14,582 nt of DNA from positions 1-14,582 of the forward strand of contig CAYFYA010000026.1 of NCBI GenBank assembly GCA_964347325.1, in the 5' to 3' direction. Under the pieces are notes generated by a model. That model was not told the origin of the DNA. It saw only the letters and a list, made by a program, of their open reading frames with translations, and did no database searches. The DNA comes from JAJISG01 sp964347325 (GTDB taxonomy: Archaea > Thermoplasmatota > Thermoplasmata > RBG-16-68-12 > JAJISG01). Both the position numbers and the translations under genes were made by a program. Shown one piece after another: positions 1-5,863 of this stretch. Numbering within the stretch: the stretch's first letter is position 1; every line of letters begins with the position of its first letter.

Positions 1-98
1 TGCGGGCCTTGGGTATTTGTCCACGCCCCTCCTCGGCGCGAACGTGGGGAGAGCACGCTTTGAGCAAGTCGCTGTTTGAGTACTCCCCCCTCCGCCAT
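1..98 (-). CDS. Possible 5' end of a gene running off the left edge (hypothetical, partial)
   Basis: An ATG at 98-96 opens a minus-strand frame with no stop through the 32 codons available before the window ends (begins MAEGGVLKQRLAQSVL, then arginine- and glycine-rich). A TATA-like element (CTTAAATA, 126-119) lies about 26 bp before the ATG, the spacing seen at the leaderless gene hjc in this window. I do not recognise the protein from so little sequence. The arginine-rich stretch could also be GC-rich non-coding DNA. The call rests on promoter geometry plus an open frame. Confidence 0.35.
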   Translation of the reverse strand, partial: MAEGGVLKQRLAQSVLSPRSRRGGAWTNTQGP

Positions 99-107
99 GT
101 CGCGTGA

Positions 108-117
108 TGACATGTCA
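108..117. repeat. 10-bp palindrome TGACATGTCA, possible operator
   Basis: A perfect palindrome just downstream of the TATA-like box at 119-126. Part of it also forms a wider inverted repeat: CATGTC (96-101) against GACATG (109-114). The position, between box and start codon, suits a repressor site. No regulator is identified. Confidence 0.25.
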
Positions 118-118
118 G

Positions 119-126
119 TATTTAAG
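119..126 (-). promoter_or_regulatory. TATA-like box for the left-edge frame
   Basis: CTTAAATA on the minus strand, centred about 26 bp upstream of the ATG at 98. A perfect 10-bp palindrome (TGACATGTCA, 108-117) lies between this box and the start codon, where an archaeal regulator could block the polymerase. Confidence 0.35.
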
Positions 127-207
127 TTTCTGTCACAAATGTTGGCGTGCAATCATGACACCGCGTCAAATCCGGCGTCCCCGCCCGGGATCCCTCCACC
201 ACACACC

Positions 208-230
208 CATACTTTACGAAGTAAAGTATG
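208..230. repeat. Perfect inverted repeat, 10-bp arms with 3-nt loop
   Basis: CATACTTTAC (208-217), spacer GAA, then GTAAAGTATG (221-230). It lies about 40 bp beyond the 3' end of the tRNA gene and about 80 bp upstream of the TATA-like box at 119-126. It could be a 3'-end hairpin of the tRNA/ribosomal transcript or a dyad binding site for a regulator. Read in the minus direction no T-tract follows, which argues against a standard terminator. Confidence 0.5.
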
Positions 231-271
231 TCTTCTTCTCCACCTATATCCTACGGTAATCTATACCTAAG

Positions 272-366
272 CGGGCCTGCGGGGATTTGAACCCCGGTTT
301 GGGGCTCCGGAGGCCCCAGTGATATCCATTGCAGTCCTGGACTCAGGATGTCTACACTACAGGCCC
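272..366 (-). tRNA. tRNA-Arg (CCG anticodon) with a 22-nt D-loop insertion, probable intron
   Basis: Read on the minus strand, the acceptor stem GGGCCTG pairs with CAGGCCC and the discriminator is G. The anticodon arm is GGGGC-CTCCGGA-GCCCC, giving anticodon CCG. The T-arm is CGGGG-TTCAAAT-CCCCG, and CCA is not encoded. T8, A14, G15, G18, G19, A21 and C48 are all in place once 22 nt (350-329) are removed from the D-loop, leaving a 73-nt tRNA. The gene begins 12 bp after the rps27ae stop codon, so it is probably co-transcribed with the ribosomal protein operon and released by tRNA processing. Confidence 0.9.
329..350 (-). other. Probable tRNA intron in the D-loop (between positions 16 and 17)
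   Basis: The insertion starts CATCC and ends CTGCAA. Intron bases ATCC pair with GGAT at the start of the 3' exon, and 3-nt bulges GAC and AAT flank this 4-bp helix, matching the 3-4-3 core of an archaeal bulge-helix-bulge site cut after the second base of each bulge. The outer helix (D-stem GTG/CAC) is separated by two mismatches and the inner helix is weak, so the motif is relaxed. Exact ends could shift by one base. Introns outside the 37/38 position are known in archaea but are less common in euryarchaea. Confidence 0.7.
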
Positions 367-378
367 ACACAGCGGGTG

Positions 379-546
379 CTACTCTGCCGACTTCCCTTTC
401 TTGCTGAATTCGGTGTACCCGCACCGCCCACAGGAGACCCGGTCGGAGTGCTGAGCTAGGAAGACTCCGGGTCCACACTTGGGGCAGAAGGCTCGCTGAC
501 GCTCTAGCTTCCCGTCCTTGACCTGATAGAACTTGCCCTTGGACAG
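379..546 (-). CDS. rps27ae: Small ribosomal subunit protein Rps27ae (eS31), with a CTG start
   Basis: A 55-residue zinc-ribbon protein of the 30S subunit, beginning (M/L)SKGKFYQVKDGKLERQ. The ribbon cysteines are C21 and C24 (CPKCGPGVFLA) and C39 and C42 (CGRCGYTEF), followed by a basic tail. Length and motif match archaeal S27ae. The frame contains no ATG, GTG or TTG upstream of the ribbon. The only position that gives the family N-terminus (M-SKGK) is CTG at 546-544, directly after the rps24e TAG and in the same frame. A GGAG lies 8 nt upstream of the CTG. Translation is probably coupled to rps24e. A sequencing error or strain-specific change at the start codon is the alternative. Confidence 0.9.
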   Translation of the reverse strand: MSKGKFYQVKDGKLERQRAFCPKCGPGVFLAQHSDRVSCGRCGYTEFSKKGKSAE

Positions 547-861
547 CTACTCCTCTCCTTTCTCCTCCTCGACCTTCTGCTCGAGCACTCTGTTCCGCTC
601 CAGAATGTGTTTCCTCTCCACTCTTGTAGCATCTTCAAGGGTGTCGTACACCTTGGCGTACCCCTTTGCCTCCCTCTTCCCAAACTCCGTCCTGATGTGG
701 TCGATGACCAGAGGCTCGCTCTTGACCTTCAAGATCTTGGCTAGCTCGTCACGCACCTTGTCCCTCGGGGGGGTGGCGCCTTCGTCATATGACACCAGGA
801 AGTGCACCTCCACTCGACTGAGCAGTGTGTTCTTTTCCTTGGAAAGGACGTTAACTTCCAT
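547..861 (-). CDS. rps24e: Small ribosomal subunit protein Rps24e (eS24)
   Basis: A 104-residue protein of the 30S subunit. It starts MEVNVLSKEKNTLLSRVEV and contains the family core: TPPRDKVRDELAKIL (about 50-64), then EPLVIDHIRTEFGKREAKGY (about 69-88) with the typical FGK...GYAKVY stretch. The acidic/basic C-terminal tail is usual in archaea. Its start overlaps the end of the DUF359 gene by 11 bp, and its stop is followed immediately by the rps27ae start codon. These overlaps indicate one polycistronic message. Confidence 0.96.
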   Translation of the reverse strand: MEVNVLSKEKNTLLSRVEVHFLVSYDEGATPPRDKVRDELAKILKVKSEPLVIDHIRTEFGKREAKGYAKVYDTLEDATRVERKHILERNRVLEQKVEEEKGEE

Positions 862-1396
862 CGACGACCTCCATTCTCTCCATTAGTCTCTCCACGCGGT
901 TCCGGGACTCGTCATTGACCTCAACAAGGACCACCCCCTGACCTGGCTGTCCATAGGCGATGGTCGTTTCCGCTGGTGCCAGCGCGATCGCTGGGAGCGC
1001 CACAAGATCCTCCTCGCCGCTGATCTTGATGATGGACCTGCCAGGACTCCTGTACGCTCGTTCCAGGGCGTGCCACACCTCTGAGCTTATCTCAGCAGGA
1101 GGGTTGGCGACCTCGACGACCACCGCCTCCTCGGATGAAAGGTGCACCTTCATTCTCTCGTCCCCACGACGCTCCACCTTCATGTCCACAACCGCAAGCT
1201 TTGGCCTGGTGGAGCTCTCCAGCGCTTCCACGGTGCAGTAGTCGCCCACCGTCACCAGAGTCTCCAGACCCTTTACCTCCGTCTTGTAGCTCTCACCATC
1301 GACGAGCCTTCCCAAGGGGACCCTGAGTTCCTTTCTCAGGTGGTCTGGTAGGCTGAGGTGCTTACCGAACGCGGAGGGCAAATCTTCCGTTGGCAT
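851..1396 (-). CDS. GTP-dependent dephospho-CoA kinase (DUF359 family)
   Basis: A 181-residue cytosolic enzyme of the DUF359 family, shown in Thermococcus to phosphorylate dephospho-CoA using GTP, the last step of archaeal CoA synthesis. Visible family blocks: PLGRLVDGE (27-35), VTVGDYCTVEAL (48-59), LAVVDMKVERR (67-77), NPPAEIS (98-104), GEEDLVALPAIALAP (127-141) and YGQPGQGVVLVEV (148-160). The ATG at 1396 lies 35 bp inside spt4; a TTG at 1381 is an alternative start. Genes of this family commonly lie between spt4 and rps24e in archaea, as here. Function is assigned by family membership. Confidence 0.9.
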   Translation of the reverse strand: MPTEDLPSAFGKHLSLPDHLRKELRVPLGRLVDGESYKTEVKGLETLVTVGDYCTVEALESSTRPKLAVVDMKVERRGDERMKVHLSSEEAVVVEVANPPAEISSEVWHALERAYRSPGRSIIKISGEEDLVALPAIALAPAETTIAYGQPGQGVVLVEVNDESRNRVERLMERMEVVDGS

Positions 1397-1556
1397 CGAT
1401 ATCCATCTTCTTGGCTATCTCAGACTTCGTATGATCGAGGATGATTACGTACCCCTGCCAGTCCTTTGAGGTCTCCCCGTTGCATCGCGGGCACGTGTCC
1501 TCCTCGGTTATGAAGTGGCAGTTCTTACAGGCCTTGAGAACCTTCGGCAACCTCAC
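1362..1556 (-). CDS. spt4: Transcription elongation factor Spt4 (RpoE'')
   Basis: A 64-residue zinc protein that binds Spt5 and clamps RNA polymerase for processive elongation. The four zinc ligands are C10, C13, C22 and C25 (CKNCHF...CPRCNG). They are followed by the family signature SKDWQGYVIILD (30-41) and SEIAKKMDI (45-53). The start ATG overlaps the rpo7 stop by 4 bp (ATGA), so translation is probably coupled. The length is normal for archaeal Spt4, though the tail GRFALRVR runs on into the DUF359 gene. Confidence 0.95.
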   Translation of the reverse strand: MRLPKVLKACKNCHFITEEDTCPRCNGETSKDWQGYVIILDHTKSEIAKKMDIDANGRFALRVR

Positions 1557-2122
1557 ACCTTCTTCTTCACCTTCTCAGCCTTCTTTTCCTCCTCGGCCCA
1601 GTCCCACTTACCCAGGGCTGCCTGCCTCATGGTCAGGCCGATCTTGCTCTCCCTTGGGTTCCTCTCGTTCAAGCTGACGGCCACAATCCTCGCCCTCACC
1701 TTATCGCCGAGGCGCACGTCCCGCTTGGTATCCTTACCCACAAGCCGCTGGCCGTCCTCATCGACATCAACACGATCGTCCATGATCTGGCTGATGTGGA
1801 GAAGCCCGTCCAGGGGTCCGAACCGGACGAAGGCCCCGAAGCGAAGGACCTCAATAACCAACCCGTCCACGACCTCGTGAAGGTTGGGCTTGAAGACGAG
1901 GGCATCGAAGCGGACCTTTTGGTAAACTGCGCCGTCACCGTGGACGATCCGACCGTCGCCCACCCTCTCGATGTTCGAGGCCACCAGGATGAGCCCGTTA
2001 TCCTCGCTAATCTTCCCCTCTAGGGTCGCCCTAGTAAGCTCTTTGGAAACGGCATCGAGATCCTCCCCTAGGCTCTCCGGGGGGATCCTCACGACGTCTT
2101 CCATCGTTACCTTCACGTACAT
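1553..2122 (-). CDS. rpo7: DNA-directed RNA polymerase subunit Rpo7 (E')
   Basis: A 189-residue stalk subunit that pairs with Rpo4, binds nascent RNA and helps open promoters. The N-terminal tip domain starts MYVKVTMEDVVRIPPESLG. An S1 RNA-binding domain begins near residue 82 (VVDGLVIEVLRFGAFVRFGP, then DGLLHISQIMDD) and ends near VGLTMRQ-type sequence (KIGLTMRQAALG, 161-172). The lysine-rich tail AEKVKKKV is normal. This is the first gene of the operon. A GGTG 5 nt before the ATG serves as ribosome binding site. I see no clear TATA box in the 130 bp upstream. Confidence 0.96.
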   Translation of the reverse strand: MYVKVTMEDVVRIPPESLGEDLDAVSKELTRATLEGKISEDNGLILVASNIERVGDGRIVHGDGAVYQKVRFDALVFKPNLHEVVDGLVIEVLRFGAFVRFGPLDGLLHISQIMDDRVDVDEDGQRLVGKDTKRDVRLGDKVRARIVAVSLNERNPRESKIGLTMRQAALGKWDWAEEEKKAEKVKKKV

Positions 2123-2252
2123 TGACGCACCTTCAAGGCCTCACCTGGGAGGCTTCAGTCATCGATGCCCAACCCACGAGACCAAACCGGGCTCAGCGGG
2201 ATGGAAACGAAGGGCCTCCGAGTTATGAAGTTATCGGGTTGCATCTCTGGCC

Positions 2253-4409
2253 TCATACGAATAACGGTGCCAGCACGAGAGTAATCGTGCTCAGCAGTTT
2301 GACGAGGATGTGTAGGGACGGTCCCGCCGTGTCCTTGAACGGGTCGCCCACGGTGTCCCCGACGACCGAGGCCCTGTGGGTTTCGGTTCCCTTGCCGCCG
2401 TAGAGACCCGACTCGATCAGCTTCTTTGCGTTGTCCCACGCACCGCCGCCGGTGTTGAGGACCAGAGCGAGGATGACCCCAGCAATCGTTCCGACCATGA
2501 GGGTCGCCCCTACTGCCTCGGCGGCGAAACCCGTGGGTCTCAGCACGATTCCCACCAGGACTGGACCCGCTACCGCTAGGATACCTGGAGCCACCATCTC
2601 TCGGAGGGCGCCCCTAGTGCAGATGTCCACGGAGCGGGCGTAGTCTGGCGGGTGGGTCCCCTCCATGATCCCGGGATCGGCCTCGAACTGTTCGCGCACG
2701 TCATTAATGATGTAGAAGGCAGCCCTTCCAACAGCACGGATCGCCCAGGCGCTGAAGAGGAAGACCAAGACGACTCCGACGAAGGCCCCCACGAAGACCG
2801 CGGGCATCGCCAGGTCGACGGAGATCGTCGGCTCCAACCCCTGAGCCTCACGAAGGATCCTCACCTCCTCCAAGTAAGCGGAGAATAAGAGGAAGGCTGC
2901 CAGGGCAGCGCTCCCCACGGCGTATCCCTTGGTCAGGGCCTTGGTCGTATTGCCGGCGGCATCGAGCCTGTCCATCCTCGTCCTGACATCATCCCCCTTC
3001 CCCGACATCTCGACCATGCCTGCTGCATTGTCGGCAATGGGACCGAAGGTGTCCATGGCCAGGATGTAGGCTGCTGTGGAGAGCATCCCCATTGTGGCGA
3101 TAGCGGTCCCGTAGAGCCCCCCGATGGGCAACCCGCCTCCGCGAATCGCCGAGAGCCCCGTGGCTTCTCCCAGGTAAAAAGACAATAGGATGGCCGCCGA
3201 AATGACGACCCCGGGGAGGGCCGTCGCCTCCAAGCCGGCAGAGAACCCGGAAATGACGTTGGTGGCGGCTCCCGTCTGGGACGACTGAGCGATCTCCTTC
3301 ACGGGCCTGAAGCGTGACTCCGTGTAGTACTGCGTAATGTAGACGAAGGCCAGCGACGTCAAGATGCCGACGAGCCCACAGAGGAAGAGCAGGAACCAGG
3401 TCTGAGGGTGGAGGCCGAACTGGGCTTGCAGAAACGGGAGGGGATCCAGCATCTGCCAGGAGGTGAGGGCGAACAGACCGGCGGCGAGGGTCATGGTGAG
3501 GAAGTAGCCACGGTTGAGCGCCGCCATGGGGGGTTCTTCCTCTTTCGCCCTCACTACCAGGACTCCAAGAACGGTTGCCATGAGACCCATTGCCCTGGCC
3601 ACCAGGGGGAACATGATGCCGTTGATGCCAAAGAGGGGCAGCAGAGCGACTCCCAGGACCATGGCCCCGATGTTCTCAGCCGCTGTGGACTCGAAGAGGT
3701 CGGCTCCCCTCCCCGCGCAGTCGCCGACGTTGTCACCTACAAGGTCCGCCACGACCGCGGGGTTACGCGGATCGTCCTCCGGGATACCAGCCTCGACCTT
3801 GCCCACGAGGTCCGCCCCGACATCCGCCGCCTTGGTGTAGATCCCCCCTCCCAGCTGGGCAAATAGGGCCACCAGGCTCGCGCCAAATCCGAAACCAACT
3901 ATCGAGAGGATCAGGGCGTTCTGGTCCGGTGCGGCCGGTCCCCCATACAGGTTGTAGATCCCCCACACTCCCAGGAGGCTCAGGGCGATGATGATCAGTC
4001 CCGACACAGCGCCGCCCCTCAGGGCCGACGTAAGGGCCGAGTTTGTGCTCGTCAAGGAGTTGTTTGCCGTACGGCTATTCGCCCTGATGGAGACGTGCAA
4101 CCCCACATATCCCGATATAGCTGAGAAGGTAGCTCCCATGGCGAAGGCGCCCGCCGTCCGAAGGCCCACGTCCAGTCCCCGTACGAAGCCGAGGGTGAGG
4201 GCAAAGAGGAGAGCGATTGCTGCGGCGATGTAGGCGATCGTCCTGTACTGTCTCCTCATGAACGCCTTGGCCCCTTCCTCGATGGCGTCAGCGATTCTCC
4301 TCATCTCCACGTCGCCCTTCGGTTGACGCAGGACGTCCCAGGTGAGATAGATAGCGAAGGCTAGGGAGACGGCGCCAGAGATTGGGACTACCAAGGACAG
4401 ATCTGCCAC
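2253..4409 (-). CDS. hppA: Membrane-bound proton-pumping pyrophosphatase, potassium-independent type
   Basis: About 718 residues with some 16 membrane segments. It hydrolyses pyrophosphate and pumps ions, most likely H+, out of the cell. Active-site blocks: DVGADLVGKVEAGIPEDDPR (about 196-215), DNVGDCAGRGADLFES (226-241), DTFGPIADNAAGMVEMSG (453-470), and the C-terminal GDTVGDPFKDTAGPSLH. The sequence GNTTKA (486-491) carries Lys at the position that is Ala in potassium-dependent enzymes. I prefer the GTG at 4409 (GAGGG 5 nt upstream) because translation then begins just before the first membrane helix. An ATG at 4457 with GGAG 7 nt upstream would add 16 polar residues. Expressed from its own promoter. 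Confidence 0.95.
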   Translation of the reverse strand: MADLSLVVPISGAVSLAFAIYLTWDVLRQPKGDVEMRRIADAIEEGAKAFMRRQYRTIAYIAAAIALLFALTLGFVRGLDVGLRTAGAFAMGATFSAISGYVGLHVSIRANSRTANNSLTSTNSALTSALRGGAVSGLIIIALSLLGVWGIYNLYGGPAAPDQNALILSIVGFGFGASLVALFAQLGGGIYTKAADVGADLVGKVEAGIPEDDPRNPAVVADLVGDNVGDCAGRGADLFESTAAENIGAMVLGVALLPLFGINGIMFPLVARAMGLMATVLGVLVVRAKEEEPPMAALNRGYFLTMTLAAGLFALTSWQMLDPLPFLQAQFGLHPQTWFLLFLCGLVGILTSLAFVYITQYYTESRFRPVKEIAQSSQTGAATNVISGFSAGLEATALPGVVISAAILLSFYLGEATGLSAIRGGGLPIGGLYGTAIATMGMLSTAAYILAMDTFGPIADNAAGMVEMSGKGDDVRTRMDRLDAAGNTTKALTKGYAVGSAALAAFLLFSAYLEEVRILREAQGLEPTISVDLAMPAVFVGAFVGVVLVFLFSAWAIRAVGRAAFYIINDVREQFEADPGIMEGTHPPDYARSVDICTRGALREMVAPGILAVAGPVLVGIVLRPTGFAAEAVGATLMVGTIAGVILALVLNTGGGAWDNAKKLIESGLYGGKGTETHRASVVGDTVGDPFKDTAGPSLHILVKLLSTITLVLAPLFV

Positions 4410-4443
4410 GAGAGCCCTCACTTCATTGTGTGGCCGACCGCAG

Positions 4444-4465
4444 GTGCATGCCAGCATGCATGCAC
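4444..4465. repeat. Inverted repeat, 8-bp arms, in the hppA leader
   Basis: GTGCATGC (4444-4451) and GCATGCAC (4458-4465) flank the 6-nt loop 4452-4457, which contains the upstream candidate ATG of hppA. It lies between the predicted transcription start (about 4482) and the GTG start at 4409. As RNA it would hide the upstream ATG. As DNA it could be an operator. Confidence 0.45.
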
Positions 4466-4503
4466 TCCGTCAGGCCGGCTTCGGACGCCTTGAGGAGAGT
4501 CCA

Positions 4504-4512
4504 TTATAAAAA
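4504..4512 (-). promoter_or_regulatory. TATA box for hppA
   Basis: TTTTTATAA on the minus strand, preceded by CC as in a typical archaeal BRE/TATA pair. This predicts transcription starting near 4482, about 100 bp after the end of apgM, so hppA need not rely on read-through from the upstream unit. Confidence 0.6.
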
Positions 4513-4611
4513 GGCTCTTCGTCAGGGCCCACGCAATGCCAAGACCACGATACCTCTCCGTCCTACGCTGAGGAGGATCTGCAGGTCCCCGTTATCACCC
4601 ATCGACGGTGC

Positions 4612-5838
4612 TTACGCTCCAAACTTCCCTGACCGGTTCGCCAGGTCAAGGAGGATCGGCAGCACATTCACGCCCCGAATCCGCCCCAGGCCCCCCTCAG
4701 CGGCCGATAGCTCATCGAAGGTCGTCACCCTGTCCCTCCGCACTCCACCACCGTAGACCAGAAACGGAACTGGGTCCGCGCTGTGGTCGCCAGTCTCGCA
4801 GGGAGTTGAATGATCGCCGGTAAGACCGAAGATCCAATCCTCCTGGAACCCCTTCCTAAGGGCGGCGAGGCTATCGTCGATCCTGCCAAGAACCTCCGCC
4901 TTGAGCCCGGCCTGGTGGTCGTGAGCCGCTATGTCTGCCGCTTTGATGTTGACAACGACCACGTCGTACCGGTCCAGGGCACTCATGGCGGCCGCAACCT
5001 TGGCCTTCATGTCGGTGTCGAGACCTCCGGTAGCCCCCTCCACCTCCAGGACCTCCATTCCCACGGCACGGCATATGCCCTTGATAAGCGCTACGCCAGC
5101 TATGGCTGCGAACCTGACCCCCCATCTCTCGGCCACGAGGGGTACATCTGGGAAACGGCCCGCGCCCCTCACGAGTATGGCATTGGCAACTGGCAGTCCG
5201 CGCTTCTCCCTGTCGAGGTTCACCGGATGCTGCGCCAGGACTTCCTGGGCGTGTCGAGTGAACTCATTCACTATCTGAGCCGTTCGCTCAGCCTCAGGGG
5301 CCAATGCCTTTACCGCCTTCAAGGGGGCGCCCAGATCGTGAGGATCTCCATCGCTCACGCGGGGGTCCAAGCCCTCCCCGCGCAGAAGCAGGGCGGCCCT
5401 GTGCTCCGTTCCTTCCTTGAAGCGAACATCGACACCTTCGATTACCGCCCCATCCAAATCTCGGGCAATCTCCCTCGTACCCTCCTTGATGCGACCGGCG
5501 CGTCGATCGAGGACCTTCCCTTCCCCGTCCACCGTCCCGAAGTTGCATCGGAAGGCTACGTCGCCTGCCTTCATCTGCATGCCGACGCCCGCTGCCTCGA
5601 AGGGACCGCGTCCCGTGTACACCTCATAAGGGTCGTACCCGAAGAGCGCCAGGTGCGCGGTGTCGCTCCCTGGTCGTATGCCGGGAGAGATCAGATCCGT
5701 CAGCCCGCAGGCCCCGCGAGCCGCGAACCAGTCCAAGTTCTCCTTGGTGGCTGCCTGGAGGGGCGTCCTGCCGCCCAGTTCCTCTGCTGGTCGATCCCCC
5801 AGGCCATCGCAAATGATCAGGAGGACGCGCCTCTTCAC
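4612..5838 (-). CDS. apgM: 2,3-bisphosphoglycerate-independent phosphoglycerate mutase, archaeal type
   Basis: About 408 residues. It interconverts 3- and 2-phosphoglycerate in glycolysis and gluconeogenesis and belongs to the alkaline phosphatase superfamily. Visible: metal-binding D11 in LLIICDGLGDRP, the phosphorylated Ser58 in RPGSDTAHLALFGYDP, the ETGRGPFEA-like block YTGRGPFEAAGVG (74-86), ADIAAHDH (301-308), and the metal ligands TGDHSTP (340-346) and GDHSADPVPF (350-359). I chose the GTG at 5838 (GGGGAG just upstream) because it gives the family N-terminus. The open frame extends upstream to 5955, but that would overlap the SAM hydrolase by 92 bp and add unrelated sequence. It lies about 25 bp after that gene and is probably co-transcribed with it. 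Confidence 0.94.
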   Translation of the reverse strand: MKRRVLLIICDGLGDRPAEELGGRTPLQAATKENLDWFAARGACGLTDLISPGIRPGSDTAHLALFGYDPYEVYTGRGPFEAAGVGMQMKAGDVAFRCNFGTVDGEGKVLDRRAGRIKEGTREIARDLDGAVIEGVDVRFKEGTEHRAALLLRGEGLDPRVSDGDPHDLGAPLKAVKALAPEAERTAQIVNEFTRHAQEVLAQHPVNLDREKRGLPVANAILVRGAGRFPDVPLVAERWGVRFAAIAGVALIKGICRAVGMEVLEVEGATGGLDTDMKAKVAAAMSALDRYDVVVVNIKAADIAAHDHQAGLKAEVLGRIDDSLAALRKGFQEDWIFGLTGDHSTPCETGDHSADPVPFLVYGGGVRRDRVTTFDELSAAEGGLGRIRGVNVLPILLDLANRSGKFGA

Positions 5839-5863
5839 CTTCTCCCCCACGACCTCCGCGTAA

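Noticed and set aside
104..140. C box GTGATGA near the left end as part of a guide RNA
   Set aside because: No CTGA D box occurs within a suitable distance downstream, and the element is better explained by the palindrome.
76..270. 64-codon plus-strand open frame at the left end
   Set aside because: It starts at a non-ATG codon, has a low-complexity proline-rich composition, and overlaps the inverted repeat and promoter-like elements. No ribosome binding site is seen.
544..549. TAG between rps24e and rps27ae as a pyrrolysine codon
   Set aside because: TAG is the ordinary stop of several genes here (rps27ae, the PIN–ATPase, aspS, the S9 peptidase and the zinc ribbon), and both proteins have normal family ends at this point.
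2138..2153. Small stem-loop GCCTC/GAGGC upstream of rpo7
   Set aside because: A five-bp stem in GC-rich DNA is expected by chance, and nothing places it as a terminator or riboswitch.
4536..4571. Short plus-strand frame (11 codons) after a TATA-like TTATAAAAA
   Set aside because: The AT-rich element fits better as the minus-strand hppA TATA box, and the frame is too short to support.
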